The notes under the pieces are model-generated. The model was not told where the DNA came from. It saw nothing but the letters and a program-made list of their open reading frames with translations, and did not search any database. This document shows, one piece after another, positions 41,153-49,527 of a DNA stretch of 64,000 nt. The position numbers and the translations under genes are program-made. Source of the stretch: Amycolatopsis nalaikhensis (GTDB taxonomy: Bacteria > Actinomycetota > Actinomycetes > Mycobacteriales > Pseudonocardiaceae); the NCBI RefSeq assembly GCF_030264295.1, contig NZ_CP127173.1, positions 3,293,501-3,357,500 on the forward strand, written 5' to 3'. Position 1 is the first letter of the stretch; each line of letters begins with the position of its first letter.

Positions 41153-41884
41153 TCACCAGCGCACCGGGCCGGCGGCGTCGAAGAAGCTGCCGCTGGGGCC
41201 GTCCGCGGGCAGCGTGGCGGCGTGTACGACGACCTTCGCGCCCTCGGCCGGGTGTTGTGTTCCCGTGTTGCCGTTGAGGTCGGTGGCGTTGAACCCCGGG
41301 CACACCGAGTTCACCTTCACTGGTGTGTCTTTCAGCTCGGTGGCGAACCAGCCGGTGAGGGTGTTTACGAGGGTCTTGGACGTGGCGTAGGCGTAGGCCA
41401 TGCCGAACGGTGCCAGCGGCTGCTCGGGGGCGGTGAGCAGGGTGAGCGAGCCCATCGAGCTGCTGAGGTTCACGATGCGCCCGGCGTCAGCCTTGCGTAC
41501 GAGCGGCAGGAATGCCTGGGTGACGTGCAGCGTGCCGTAGAAGTTGACGTCCAGCGTCTTCTTGATCGTCTCGGATCCCACGGTGCTGGGCGGGCCCTCC
41601 TGATCTCCGAGGGCGATGCCGGCGTTGTTGATCAGGACGTCCAAGGCGCCGCTCTGCTCGGCGATGTGCTCCTGGGCGGCCTGAATGCTGGCGGTATCGG
41701 TCACGTCGAGGCGGATGAAGCGGACGTCACCGTCGTCGGCCAGTTCCTTCGCCGCTGCTTCGCCTCGGCTGTGGTCACGGCATCCGAGCCAGACGGTGAA
41801 TCCCTGCTGGGCGAGCCGGCGGGCGGTCTCGAAGCCGATGCCCTTGTTGGCGCCCGTGACGAGCGCGGTCTGATGCGTGGTCAT
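41153..41884 (-). CDS. Short-chain dehydrogenase/reductase
   Basis: A 243-residue SDR of the carbonyl-reductase-like group: LVTGANKGIGFETARRLA (about 8-25) nucleotide site, NNAGIALG, SSSMGSLT and catalytic YAYATSK (YxxxK near 169). NADPH preference is likely from GCRDHSRG. It is divergent from the AraC gene, which probably regulates it. Substrate unknown. Confidence 0.88.
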   Translation of the reverse strand: MTTHQTALVTGANKGIGFETARRLAQQGFTVWLGCRDHSRGEAAAKELADDGDVRFIRLDVTDTASIQAAQEHIAEQSGALDVLINNAGIALGDQEGPPSTVGSETIKKTLDVNFYGTLHVTQAFLPLVRKADAGRIVNLSSSMGSLTLLTAPEQPLAPFGMAYAYATSKTLVNTLTGWFATELKDTPVKVNSVCPGFNATDLNGNTGTQHPAEGAKVVVHAATLPADGPSGSFFDAAGPVRW

Positions 41885-41948
41885 GAGAACGATGGTGGAC
41901 GCACCCGGCGTGCAGTCCAGTATTTCTTACGTATCGTCCAACAGTCGG

Positions 41949-42893
41949 GTGCCGCAGTGGTCCAGCGACCCGATCGCCGGTGCCCTCGGCCTGCTGCGTC
42001 CCCGCACGGAGGTCTATCCGGACTTCAGGGCGGCCGGGCCGTGGGCGCTTCGGTTCGAGGCGTTTGAGTACGTGACGATCGGAGGCGTTGATCAGGGTGA
42101 GTGCTGGCTGGTGTTCGAGGACGGCAGCGAACCGGTGCGACTGTGCGAGGGTGACCTGTTTCTGCTGGTCAACTCTCCGGCGTACCGGCTGGCCAGCTCT
42201 CTCACCGTCGAACCGCTACCGGCGCAGGTCCTGTGGGAAAGTGCGGCGAAGGGTCAGGTGCGCATCGGCGCCGAGGGGGCTGCGGACTCCGGCCTGTGTG
42301 GTGGGCGGTTCTGGTTCGACGAGGCCAACGCCGCGATGCTGATCGACGTGCTTCCACGGCTCGTGCACGTCAAGGCCGGCGATCGGCGCAACGGGCAGCT
42401 CGCCCAGGTAGCCCAGTTGCTCAGCGCCGAGGCGAAGAACCGCACTGTCGGCAGCGTGCTGGTGCTGGACCACCTCGTGCAGATTCTCTTCGTGCACGTG
42501 TTGCGCGCGCACGCCGACCAGACCGACCATCCCGTCGGCTGGCTGAGGGCCCTGTCTGACGACGGCGTCGGCGCGGCCCTGCGCGCCCTGCACGCTGACG
42601 TCTCACACCGCTGGAGCCTGCAGGAACTGGCCGGCATCGCCCGCATGTCCCGCTCGGCGTTCGCCGCCGCCTTCAAGGAACAGGTCGGCATCCCACCTGG
42701 GGAGTACCTGATTCAGTGGCGTATGGCCCTGGCCCGCGACGCACTGCGCCGCAACACCTGCTCGATCTCAGAACTCGCCGTCGCCGCCGGTTACGAGTCC
42801 GAGAGCGCTTTCAGCACGGCCTTCCGGCGAGTGGTCGGCTCCTCGCCCAAGCAGTACCGTGACGCCTCCGGCGATCGGACGGCACGGGCGTAG
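41949..42893 (+). CDS. AraC-family transcriptional regulator
   Basis: A regulator with an N-terminal AraC-binding cupin region (CWLVFEDGSEPVRLCEGDLFLL) and a C-terminal pair of helix-turn-helices in the last 110 residues: WSLQELAGIARMSRSAFAAAFKEQ and SISELAVAAGYESESAFSTAFRR, the latter followed by GSSPKQYR, the AraC signature. The frame extends to GTG 41877, which would overlap the divergent SDR start; GTG 41949 (VPQWSSDPIAG) leaves a 64-base promoter gap with AT-rich GTATTTCTTACGTAT and is preferred. It probably controls the divergent SDR. Confidence 0.85.
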   Translation: MPQWSSDPIAGALGLLRPRTEVYPDFRAAGPWALRFEAFEYVTIGGVDQGECWLVFEDGSEPVRLCEGDLFLLVNSPAYRLASSLTVEPLPAQVLWESAAKGQVRIGAEGAADSGLCGGRFWFDEANAAMLIDVLPRLVHVKAGDRRNGQLAQVAQLLSAEAKNRTVGSVLVLDHLVQILFVHVLRAHADQTDHPVGWLRALSDDGVGAALRALHADVSHRWSLQELAGIARMSRSAFAAAFKEQVGIPPGEYLIQWRMALARDALRRNTCSISELAVAAGYESESAFSTAFRRVVGSSPKQYRDASGDRTARA

Positions 42894-43013
42894 CCGGATT
42901 CCGGTCTGGCCGAAGGCGACCAAGCACGTAGTGCCAGCCACTGCGTTGGCGCCGGCGGAGCCGCCGAGTCCGCCTCGGTCGGTTTCCTCTGGCGGACAAC
43001 GAGCCTTTCATCC

Positions 43014-43345
43014 TTGGTGGATCGAATTCTCGACGTGATGGAGAACGAGGATGGCTTGCACGATCGGGGTGGCTCGGTGCGGGCTGCGGCGCAGCTTGGT
43101 CAGGACTCTCCAAGTTTGAGGGTGGCGTTGGCGCTTTCGCCGACGGCCCGGATCCGGGCATGGGCGCGGTTGACCTACTTCTGCCAGGCGGAGAGTTTCG
43201 GGCGGTGGCCATGACGTTCGTACGGGTCCGAATACTGCCGCCGACGCCTTGGGATGCCTCGTCCGCGAACGTCATATTCTCTTGGCTGATCAGGGCGTCG
43301 ATGATGCCGTGAGTGCGGGCCGCGGTGAGGTCAACCGTCCCGCTG
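43014..43345 (-). mobile_element. Remnant of an IS5-type transposase gene
   Basis: Minus-strand frames carry the C-terminal half of an IS5-family DDE transposase in pieces: DLTAARTHGIIDALISQ then DEASQGVGGS, and in another frame VNRAHARIRAVGESANATLK. These are the family blocks AHGIIDA, YQGAGG and NRAHARLRA, now separated by frameshifts and stops. No intact N-terminus or terminal inverted repeats are visible. Surrounding 42894-43671 has no other gene. It marks a past insertion in the accessory stretch. Confidence 0.8.
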
Positions 43346-43671
43346 GATCTGCGATGACCTGTATGGCTGTAGCGGCGGAGGCGCGTCAACTCGCAAAGCC
43401 GGAGGAAGCCCAGCAGAGCGAGCGCGCATCGAAATTCGCGGTATGGCGTGCCATATACCGCAACGAGACCGGTGAGCAGGTGAGGGAAGGACCTCGGCTG
43501 CCCGGGCAAGCCCAGCGACACAACCCCTTGCCTCTGCGGTGCTGGTCGCCGCTGCTCCGCACCGCATGGCCGTATCCGACAAACGGGCCGAGCGGCGATG
43601 CCAGCGCTCCAGACCCGGTCCGCACCGAGGGAACGGCGGCATATGGTGCGGCGTTCGAGGCCAGTGGCAGG

Positions 43672-44367
43672 TCAGTCGTGGTCAGCGTGGTTCGCGTGTG
43701 TCGGGAATGTGGCCAGTCCTGCTTCGGCCAGGCGGGCGGCACGGCGGACCTCCCGGCTCACGGCGTCGATCGCGTCCGGCAGGGGGCGGCCGGGGTGCAC
43801 GTGGGTCCGGAGGGCGCGGAACTGGACCCGCCACATGCCGAGGAGCGTCGCCGCGGCGATCTGGGGTTCAGGGTCGTCGGGGCGCAGCCCGGTCCTGGTG
43901 GCGAGCGCTTCGGCGGCGATGTCGACGAACCGGTCGGCGATGGCACTCTGATATGCCCGCAGAGCCGGGGTGTTCCGGATCAGGTCGCCGAACTTCCGGT
44001 ACCGCTCCAGCGCGCGGTCGGCGTCGGCGTCGGCGGCGAGAGCCGTGGCGAGGCCGTCCAGTTCGTGGTCCAGGATCGTCAGCATCGCGCTGACCGGGGT
44101 CAGCGCCGGGTTCGGCAGCTGGGTGCGCAACGCGTCGGCCGTGGCCTCGAGCCGGTCCAGGAGCAGCGCTTCCTTGCTCGGGAAGTAGTTGAAGACGGTT
44201 TTCTCGGACACGCCACACGCTTCGCCGACGTCGGCTACCCGGACGGCGTCGAAGCCGCGTTCGAGGAACATCCGCGCGGCCGTGTCGGACAGCTGCCGGC
44301 GCATCGCCCGCTTCTTGCGCTCCCGCAACCCCTCGGCGGCCGGCCGGCCGGTCCCCGTTGTCGTCAC
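43672..44367 (-). CDS. TetR-family regulator
   Basis: A 231-residue TetR protein. Helix-turn-helix region: MFLERGFDAVRVADVGEACG then VSEKTVFNYFPSKEALL (about 33-69). The C-terminal domain is longer than typical. It is divergent from an SRPBCC gene across a 74-base gap containing a perfect palindrome (44404-44421), so autoregulation and control of that gene are likely. Confidence 0.93.
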   Translation of the reverse strand: MTTTGTGRPAAEGLRERKKRAMRRQLSDTAARMFLERGFDAVRVADVGEACGVSEKTVFNYFPSKEALLLDRLEATADALRTQLPNPALTPVSAMLTILDHELDGLATALAADADADRALERYRKFGDLIRNTPALRAYQSAIADRFVDIAAEALATRTGLRPDDPEPQIAAATLLGMWRVQFRALRTHVHPGRPLPDAIDAVSREVRRAARLAEAGLATFPTHANHADHD

Positions 44368-44403
44368 GCCGGCATCCTACTTCAGCCACAAGAAAGATTC
44401 TGC

Positions 44404-44421
44404 TACTGTAATTTTACAGTA
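44404..44421. promoter_or_regulatory. Perfect palindromic TetR operator
   Basis: TACTGTAA-TT-TTACAGTA, 8-bp arms, lies in the divergent promoter of the TetR and SRPBCC genes, 20 bases before the SRPBCC start. A wider pair, ACTTCAG (44379) and CTGAAGT (44423), brackets it. A site AT-rich and symmetric like this in 70% GC DNA is a strong operator candidate. Confidence 0.8.
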
Positions 44422-44441
44422 ACTGAAGTTAGGAGCCGGCA

Positions 44442-44927
44442 ATGTCCGAGATCCACATCGTTCGCGACTACCCGCACTCGCCCGTGAAGGTCTGGCAGGC
44501 TATGACCGACCCCGACCTGATCCCGTACTGGACCTCGACCGGGAAAGGCGCCCGCGCCGAGGGGTTCGAGCCGGTGGTCGGGACCAAGTTCCGGTTCGTC
44601 GCCAAGCCGATGCCCGGCTGGCGGGGCATCGTCGACTGCGAGGTGCTGGAGGTCCGCGAGCGGGAACTGCTGCACTACACCTGGATCGGCGCGGAGGGCG
44701 AGACACCCAGCCACGTCCGCTACCGGCTGGAGCCCACAGCCGACGGAACCCGCTTCACCTATCACCACGCTGGATTCACCGGCATCGGCGGATTCGCGAT
44801 GGCCAAGCTGCTCGGCGCCGTCCGGACCAAGATGCTCACCACCGGCGTCCCCGCCCTGCTCGCCGAACTCGACGAGACCGGCGCGCTGCTCCCGGACGCG
44901 CCCGGGCGGCTGACGCGCCCCCGATGA
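44442..44927 (+). CDS. SRPBCC/AHSA1-family protein
   Basis: A 161-residue START-like protein with the AHSA1 pattern SPVKVWQAMTDPDLIPYWTS (about 13-32) and FRFVAKPMPGWRGIVDCEVLEV. Such proteins bind hydrophobic ligands or act as small-molecule sensors next to TetR or ArsR regulators. AGGAG precedes the ATG by about eight bases. The stop overlaps the next small frame (ATGA). Confidence 0.88.
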   Translation: MSEIHIVRDYPHSPVKVWQAMTDPDLIPYWTSTGKGARAEGFEPVVGTKFRFVAKPMPGWRGIVDCEVLEVRERELLHYTWIGAEGETPSHVRYRLEPTADGTRFTYHHAGFTGIGGFAMAKLLGAVRTKMLTTGVPALLAELDETGALLPDAPGRLTRPR

Positions 44928-45010
44928 ACGTCCCCGCACAACTGTTCGCGCTCGCCGCGGCGCTGACGCACCTGTGGATCTTCACGATGGATAGCGTCCG
45001 CTTCAGCCGC
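44924..45010 (+). pseudogene. DUF1304-like N-terminal fragment
   Basis: ATG 44924, coupled to the SRPBCC gene by ATGA, starts MNVPAQLFALAAALTHLWIF then TMDSVRF, the first helix of the DUF1304 membrane family. After about codon 28 the similarity stops and the frame runs into unrelated sequence, so this is a truncated gene. The open frame itself reaches 45283 with unlikely composition. Confidence 0.45.
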
Positions 45011-45258
45011 CTCGAGTGGACGCTGACCACGGCAGCGCGAGGCGGCCCGGAGCCGATCGCACTGGGTCTCCATCGGCGACGAGCTGTGGCCGCCGTGACA
45101 GCTGCTCGAGCGCGCGTTGGGGTGTCGCGAACCGAGTTCATCTCGCACACCGCTATCCGGCAGCTCCGCTGGCTCGGCTTCCCGTTGAGCCCCCTCCGCA
45201 CGATCGTGTGGGACGGCTGGAATCGCACCTGGAGAGCGCCGATGGCGAATCTGTCGAC

Positions 45259-45549
45259 GCGCGAGTCGCCCCCGAGGGCCTGACAGTTGACCTGATCCGC
45301 GGGGCAATGCTGGTCCGGCGGCACACCCGCGTCAACGACCTCATCCACGCTGCCGCGATCGTTAGCGCACTTCGGGAACGACCCGAGCCACTTGTGGCCG
45401 ACCTGGTCGGGCTCGTCCTCGAACGCGGCGATCGGCGAGCCGAACTCTACGTCCTCGGCCAGCTGCCCATCGACTTCCTGCGCAAGAGCAACTCGACCAT
45501 GGAATGGGCCCTCGGCCGCTCGGCGCCGAACTGCTCGGAATCGGCTGAG
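45259..45549 (+). pseudogene. Internally deleted gene fragment
   Basis: A frame with good codon use reads RVAPEGLTVDLIRGAMLVRR then HTRVNDLIHAAAIVSAL, then jumps to RRAELYVLGQLPIDFLRKSN and STMEWALGRS. From memory of Streptomyces proteins, a block of about 40-60 residues (containing a GNDPSRPFD-like motif) is missing between these parts, and the 5' end is gone. It has no start and runs into antisense of the clamp gene. Function unknown. Confidence 0.5.
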
Positions 45550-46611
45550 CTACCTCGGCAGCATCGGCATCAGGTAGTACGTCAGCGCCACCTCCCCAAC
45601 CTCCGCCGCCCGGAGCACGCACGCCCGCATGCCCGGCTGGATCGACAAAACCACCCGCTCCCCGGCGAACGCCCCCAGCGCGTCGAGCAGGTACCGGGCC
45701 TGGAACGACGGCGACGTCCGCCCTCCACTGACGTCGGCCTTCAGCGTCTCCTCCGCCTCGCCCGTGTCCTGCCGCGCGCTCGCCAACCTCACCTGTGCGT
45801 CGCCGACCTCCAGCGTCAGCACCCGGCGGTCCTCCGCATACACGCCCACCCGGCGGACCGCCGCCGCCAACGCGTCCGCCGATAGGGAAACCGTCGTGTC
45901 CACCGCGCCCGACGGGATCGACTCCTCCGACAGGAAGCCCGCGTCGAGCACCGCCGTCGCCACCAGGCCTCCCGCCCAGCTCACGCCGAACCGGCCCGGT
46001 CCCGTGTGCAACCCCACCACGCCCGATGCCGCCCGCGCCGCCTCTGTCAGCAACGACGCGGGCACCAACACATCCAGGTCACCTGCGGTGCGCAGCGGCA
46101 GTCGGGCCACCGCCATCCGGTAGCGGTCCGAGGCCGTCAACGTCAGTTCCGCGCCCGAGGACTGCACGCGGACCCCCGTGAACAACGGCAGCGGATCGTC
46201 CTTCGCCGCCGTTCCCGCGACGATCCGCAACGCCGAGGCGAACGCCGCGCCGTCCACTTCGGACACCTTTGCCAACGCATCCGTGACCGCGGAGGTCTCC
46301 GGGAGGAGTGGCAGCGCGAACCGCGCGTTGTCCAGCCGCAACGCCAACCGGCTGCCCTCGACCACCAGGCGCACCAGCTCCGCGTCCAGGACCTTGAGCG
46401 TCTCGACCAGCGGCGCCGCCGGGACGACGACCGAGCCGTCCGTGTGCGACGTCGCCGGGCAGGTCAGGCGGACCGCCAGGTCCGAATCACTGCCCGCGAT
46501 CGTCAAGCCCGCCGCGTCCGCCCGCAGCCTCAGCCCCGTGCGGGCGGGTAGCAAGCGTGACGCGGTCGAAACAGCCGCCGACAGGCGGTGGGCAGGCGCG
46601 GTGACGTCCAT
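45550..46611 (-). CDS. Divergent DnaN-like sliding clamp
   Basis: A 353-residue paralog of the DNA polymerase III beta clamp. It keeps the three-domain layout and key fragments: LFTGVRVQSSGAELTLTASD in domain 2, SDRYRMAVARLPL (typical TDRYRLAxxxL), and the C-terminus ending ALTYYLMPMLPR, close to the canonical YLMPxRLPG; the last residues form the protein-binding cleft. It is shorter than a normal DnaN (about 376-395) and lies far from dnaA/recF. Extra clamps occur in some Streptomyces; one confers resistance to the clamp inhibitor griselimycin (known). Its role here is unknown. Confidence 0.88.
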   Translation of the reverse strand: MDVTAPAHRLSAAVSTASRLLPARTGLRLRADAAGLTIAGSDSDLAVRLTCPATSHTDGSVVVPAAPLVETLKVLDAELVRLVVEGSRLALRLDNARFALPLLPETSAVTDALAKVSEVDGAAFASALRIVAGTAAKDDPLPLFTGVRVQSSGAELTLTASDRYRMAVARLPLRTAGDLDVLVPASLLTEAARAASGVVGLHTGPGRFGVSWAGGLVATAVLDAGFLSEESIPSGAVDTTVSLSADALAAAVRRVGVYAEDRRVLTLEVGDAQVRLASARQDTGEAEETLKADVSGGRTSPSFQARYLLDALGAFAGERVVLSIQPGMRACVLRAAEVGEVALTYYLMPMLPR

Positions 46612-46643
46612 GCCCGCAAGCTAGCGGGCACCACCGACAAAAA

Positions 46644-47894
46644 TCAGCGCGCGCCGACCAGCTCGGGCTCCTCGACCGTCGCCGTCGTGGGGACGCGGAC
46701 CGTTCCGCGCAGCAGCCACACCGCCAGCGCCAGCACCAGCCCGGCGACGCTCGCCGCCAGGAACGCCGCGCCCGGGCCCGCGTGCTCCACGATGTACCCG
46801 CTGACCGACTGGCCCGCGGCCAGCCCCAGCGTCACCGCCGTCAGCACCCAGCCGAACGCCTCCGCGGCCGTCCCCGCAGGGGCCACCACCTCGATCGCCG
46901 CCGAGTGGGCCGTCGACTGCGGGGTGATCAACGCGCCCGCCAGCAGCATCATCAGTGCCAGCCCCCACAGCGAAGACGGCCACGCCAGCAGCGCCACCAG
47001 CGCCCCGAACCCGCCGAGCAACGCCGGCAGGCGCAGGCCCAGCCGACGCGGCCACGGCCGCAGGCTGTACGCCACGCCGAACGCCACCGAGCTCAGCGAC
47101 CACGCCGACAGCAGCAGCCCGCCGACCGACGGCTCGCCCGCGGCGGTCGCCGACGCCGGCACCGCGACCTCGACGAACCCGATCACCATGCCGAAGCCGA
47201 GCGCGGCCAGCGCCAGCGTTCGCATGCCCGGGCTCGCCAGCGCGCCCAGCAGCGTCCCGCGCGGGCCGGTGGACGGGCCCCACGCCCGGACCGCCGGGCT
47301 CAGCGCGAACAGCACCGCGCCGGTGAACTGCAGCGCGACGCCCAGCACCAGGCCGGTCCCCGCCCACGGCGCCATCACCAGCAGCCCGGCCACGCCGGGG
47401 CCGAGGATGAAGAAGACCTCCATGCTGATGGCCTCGTACGAGAACGCCGCGTTCCGCGCGCCGCCCGGGGGCAGCAGCCGCGTCCACAACGCCCGCGACG
47501 CCGAGCCGACCATCGGTTCCGACAGGCCGGTGGCCGCGCCGAAGGCGACCAGGACCGCCGTCGCCGCGTGCGACTCGATGGCCGTGACCAAGGCGGCCAT
47601 CGACAGCGCCGACAGCAAGGCGACGACCAGCAGCGGGCGTGTCGGCCCGAACCGGTCGATCAGCCTGCCCTGGATCACCGCGCCCACCGACACCCCGACG
47701 AGTGAACCCGCCGAGACGAGCCCGGCGGCGGCGAACGAACCGGTCTCGCGCTGGACGTAGAGCAGGGCCGAGATGCCGATCATCGCGATCGGCAGGCGGG
47801 CGAGCACGGACGCCACGGCGGGCCGCCGGGCGGCGCGGGTCGTCAGAGCGCCGCGGTAGTCGGCCAGAGTCGTACGACCTTCGGAGTGGGACAC
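46644..47894 (-). CDS. MFS transporter
   Basis: A 416-residue MFS protein with about twelve helices; GRLIDRFGPTRP (near 81) is motif A, FILGPGVAGLL near 164 the helix 5/6 region. It is a paralog of the exporter at 11212-12411. GTG 47894 is immediately downstream of inverted TGGTAC repeats (47896-47931). Drug efflux is plausible, substrate unknown. Confidence 0.83.
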   Translation of the reverse strand: MSHSEGRTTLADYRGALTTRAARRPAVASVLARLPIAMIGISALLYVQRETGSFAAAGLVSAGSLVGVSVGAVIQGRLIDRFGPTRPLLVVALLSALSMAALVTAIESHAATAVLVAFGAATGLSEPMVGSASRALWTRLLPPGGARNAAFSYEAISMEVFFILGPGVAGLLVMAPWAGTGLVLGVALQFTGAVLFALSPAVRAWGPSTGPRGTLLGALASPGMRTLALAALGFGMVIGFVEVAVPASATAAGEPSVGGLLLSAWSLSSVAFGVAYSLRPWPRRLGLRLPALLGGFGALVALLAWPSSLWGLALMMLLAGALITPQSTAHSAAIEVVAPAGTAAEAFGWVLTAVTLGLAAGQSVSGYIVEHAGPGAAFLAASVAGLVLALAVWLLRGTVRVPTTATVEEPELVGAR

Positions 47895-47895
47895 G

Positions 47896-47931
47896 CGTAC
47901 CAGTATGCCGCAGAGTGGTACGTCGGTACCA
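47896..47931. promoter_or_regulatory. Array of TGGTAC half-sites upstream of the MFS gene
   Basis: CGTACCA (47896-47902), TGGTAC (47916-47921) and GTACCA (47926-47931) form two overlapping inverted repeats immediately upstream of the MFS start, with spacers of 13 and 4 bases. They look like operator sites of an unknown regulator. Confidence 0.5.
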
Positions 47932-48199
47932 GTTATTTGACGGTCAGGTGCGTCACGGGCAGACTGGGAAGTGGATCATGCGATGTCTCGATCCGGTAAC
48001 AGTCACGATATTCTCCGTGAAGTCGTGCAACGAAACCGCCCGCACGGCGTCCTTGAGAGTGAATGGCCTTGAATTCGTGGGTATGGGCCGTGATGGTTGA
48101 ACAACAGCACACAACCCAGCTCCCTCCGGCATATGGGTCGGGGCCTGGTCCGGAGGGCGGGGAGCGCGGATCGTCGGGGGATGGTCCGCGCGACAAACG
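47932..48199. other. Gene-poor gap with possible small RNA
   Basis: No convincing gene. Hairpin CCCTCCGG ... CCGGAGGG lies at about 48122-48158 and a plus-strand terminator follows at 48200-48239 although no plus-strand gene is upstream. A plus-strand non-coding transcript is therefore possible. An 87-codon minus-strand frame (47933-48196) has no supporting motif. Confidence 0.35.
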
Positions 48200-48239
48200 A
48201 AGAGCCGGTGCGCCACGTCGGGGGTGGCGCCCGGCTCTT
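48200..48239 (+). terminator. Rho-independent-type terminator with U-run
   Basis: AAGAGCCGG (48200-48208) pairs with CCGGCTCTT (48231-48239), with inner CGCCAC/GTGGCG pairing, followed by TGTTTTGGG. The strand with the T-rich tail is plus. Confidence 0.75.
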
Positions 48240-48260
48240 TGTTTTGGGTCACCAACGCGG

Positions 48261-48290
48261 AAGGCCCCCTCACCCGGGTGAGGGGGCCTT
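48261..48290. terminator. Perfect 30-base palindrome, crp terminator
   Basis: AAGGCCCCCTCACCC and its exact complement abut without a loop. It lies 15 bases after the crp stop on the minus strand and, with the preceding stem, forms a double terminator. Confidence 0.85.
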
Positions 48291-48304
48291 CGACGTAAAA
48301 GAAC

Positions 48305-48979
48305 TCAGCGAGCGCGGCGGGCCAGGCGCTCCGGGTCCAGGATCAGCACGCTCTTGCCCTCGAGCCGCAGCCAGCCGCGGTGGGCGAAGTCGGCGAGCGC
48401 CTTGTTGACGGTCTCGCGCGACGCCCCGACGTACTGGGCGATCTCTTCCTGCGTCAGGTCGTGCGTGACCCGCAGCAGGCCCGCCTCCTGGCTGCCGAAG
48501 CGCTGCGCGAGCTGCAGCAGCGCCCGCGCCACGCGGCCCGGGACGTCGGTGAAGATCAGTTCCGCGACCATGTTGTTCGTCCGGCGCAGGCGGCGCGCGA
48601 CCACGCGCAGCAGCTGCTCGGCGATCTCCGGGCGGGTCGAGATCCACTGGCGCAGGGCCGGGCGGTCCATGGTGACCGCGCGGACCTCGGTGACCGTGGT
48701 CGCGCTCGACGTCCGGGGGCCGGGGTCGAAGATGGACAGCTCGCCGAACATGTCGGACGGGCCGAAGATGCCCAGCAGGTTCTCGCGGCCGTCCGGGGAC
48801 TTGCGGCCGATCTTCACCTTGCCGGACTGGATGATGTACAGCTTGTCGCCGGGTTCGCCCTCGTTGAAGATGACATGGCCGCGGGGGAACTCCACGGATT
48901 CCAAGGTCTGGGCCAGCGCCTCCGCCGCTGCCGGCTCCACACCCTGGAAAATGCCCGCACGGGCCAGGGTTTCGTCCAC
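48305..48979 (-). CDS. crp: Crp/Fnr-family global regulator
   Basis: A 224-residue CRP. The N-terminal cyclic-nucleotide domain shows [14 protein letters not shown] (about 44-57), [21 protein letters not shown] (about 78-98) with the cAMP-binding GELS/RT residues, then a long dimer helix and a C-terminal winged helix [24 protein letters not shown]. Length and sequence match M. tuberculosis Rv3676, and the neighbours (nth downstream on the other strand) agree. GTG 48979 is the start. A cAMP-responsive regulator of carbon and stress genes. Confidence 0.95.
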   Translation of the reverse strand: MDETLARAGIFQGVEPAAAEALAQTLESVEFPRGHVIFNEGEPGDKLYIIQSGKVKIGRKSPDGRENLLGIFGPSDMFGELSIFDPGPRTSSATTVTEVRAVTMDRPALRQWISTRPEIAEQLLRVVARRLRRTNNMVAELIFTDVPGRVARALLQLAQRFGSQEAGLLRVTHDLTQEEIAQYVGASRETVNKALADFAHRGWLRLEGKSVLILDPERLARRAR

Positions 48980-49128
48980 CTCGGGTGCCTCCTCGTCGAG
49001 AAACGTGCACGCTCCCCCGTGCCTGGAGGAGCGTGACGCCGATCACTTGCGCGTCAGTCTAGGGCGTACTCCCGAGATCGCCCGTCGGACGCGCGCGCCG
49101 TCGAAACGATCTCGTTCGAACGTGGAGC

Positions 49129-49380
49129 CTAACTCCGCACGCGTCGCGCGCGTAGCCTGGCTGCCCGTCCGCCCAGCCTACGCAGCCGGAACAGCTCCAG
49201 CGCGCGGCCGATGCCGTGCCCGTAGAGCGCCCTGACTTCGTTGGGTTGCGCCTGCTCGAGGAACTCTTCGACCTCGTTCTCCTGCACCGCGACGTGCTTG
49301 AGCCGGCTTTCGACGCGCTCCATGAACAGCGCGAAGAACATGATCACCAGGGGGACCAGGATGACGAACCAGACAGTCAT
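49129..49380 (-). CDS. Small membrane protein, function unknown
   Basis: An 83-residue protein with one N-terminal helix (MTVWFVILVPLVIMFFALFM) and a charged tail with EVEEFLEQAQPNEVRALYGHG followed by very basic RLGGRAARLRARRVRS. It occupies the Rv3675-like position between crp and nth. ATG 49380 is preferred over the in-frame 49494. Confidence 0.7.
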   Translation of the reverse strand: MTVWFVILVPLVIMFFALFMERVESRLKHVAVQENEVEEFLEQAQPNEVRALYGHGIGRALELFRLRRLGGRAARLRARRVRS

Positions 49381-49527
49381 GACCGGACCCCGAAACACTC
49401 GATGAAAAGCATCTACTCCAGATCCTCGCTCATGGCGGCCGTGAACTGCGCCGAGTCCGCTCTGGCGTGTCGTGACGTCCACCGGTGCACCCACCGGCTC
49501 GTCCGACGGCGCCCGTAGGCTATCGGG

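Noticed and set aside
43249..44487. A 412-codon plus-strand frame over the IS remnant and TetR gene
   Set aside because: It is antisense to the transposase remains and to the TetR gene and contains no domain.
45016..45885. A 289-codon plus-strand frame
   Set aside because: Only the part at 45259-45549 looks like protein; the 3' half is antisense to the DnaN-like gene.
48097..48408. A 103-codon frame starting MNNSTQPSSL over the crp terminator
   Set aside because: It spans two strong terminators and overlaps the crp end; no ribosome site or motif.
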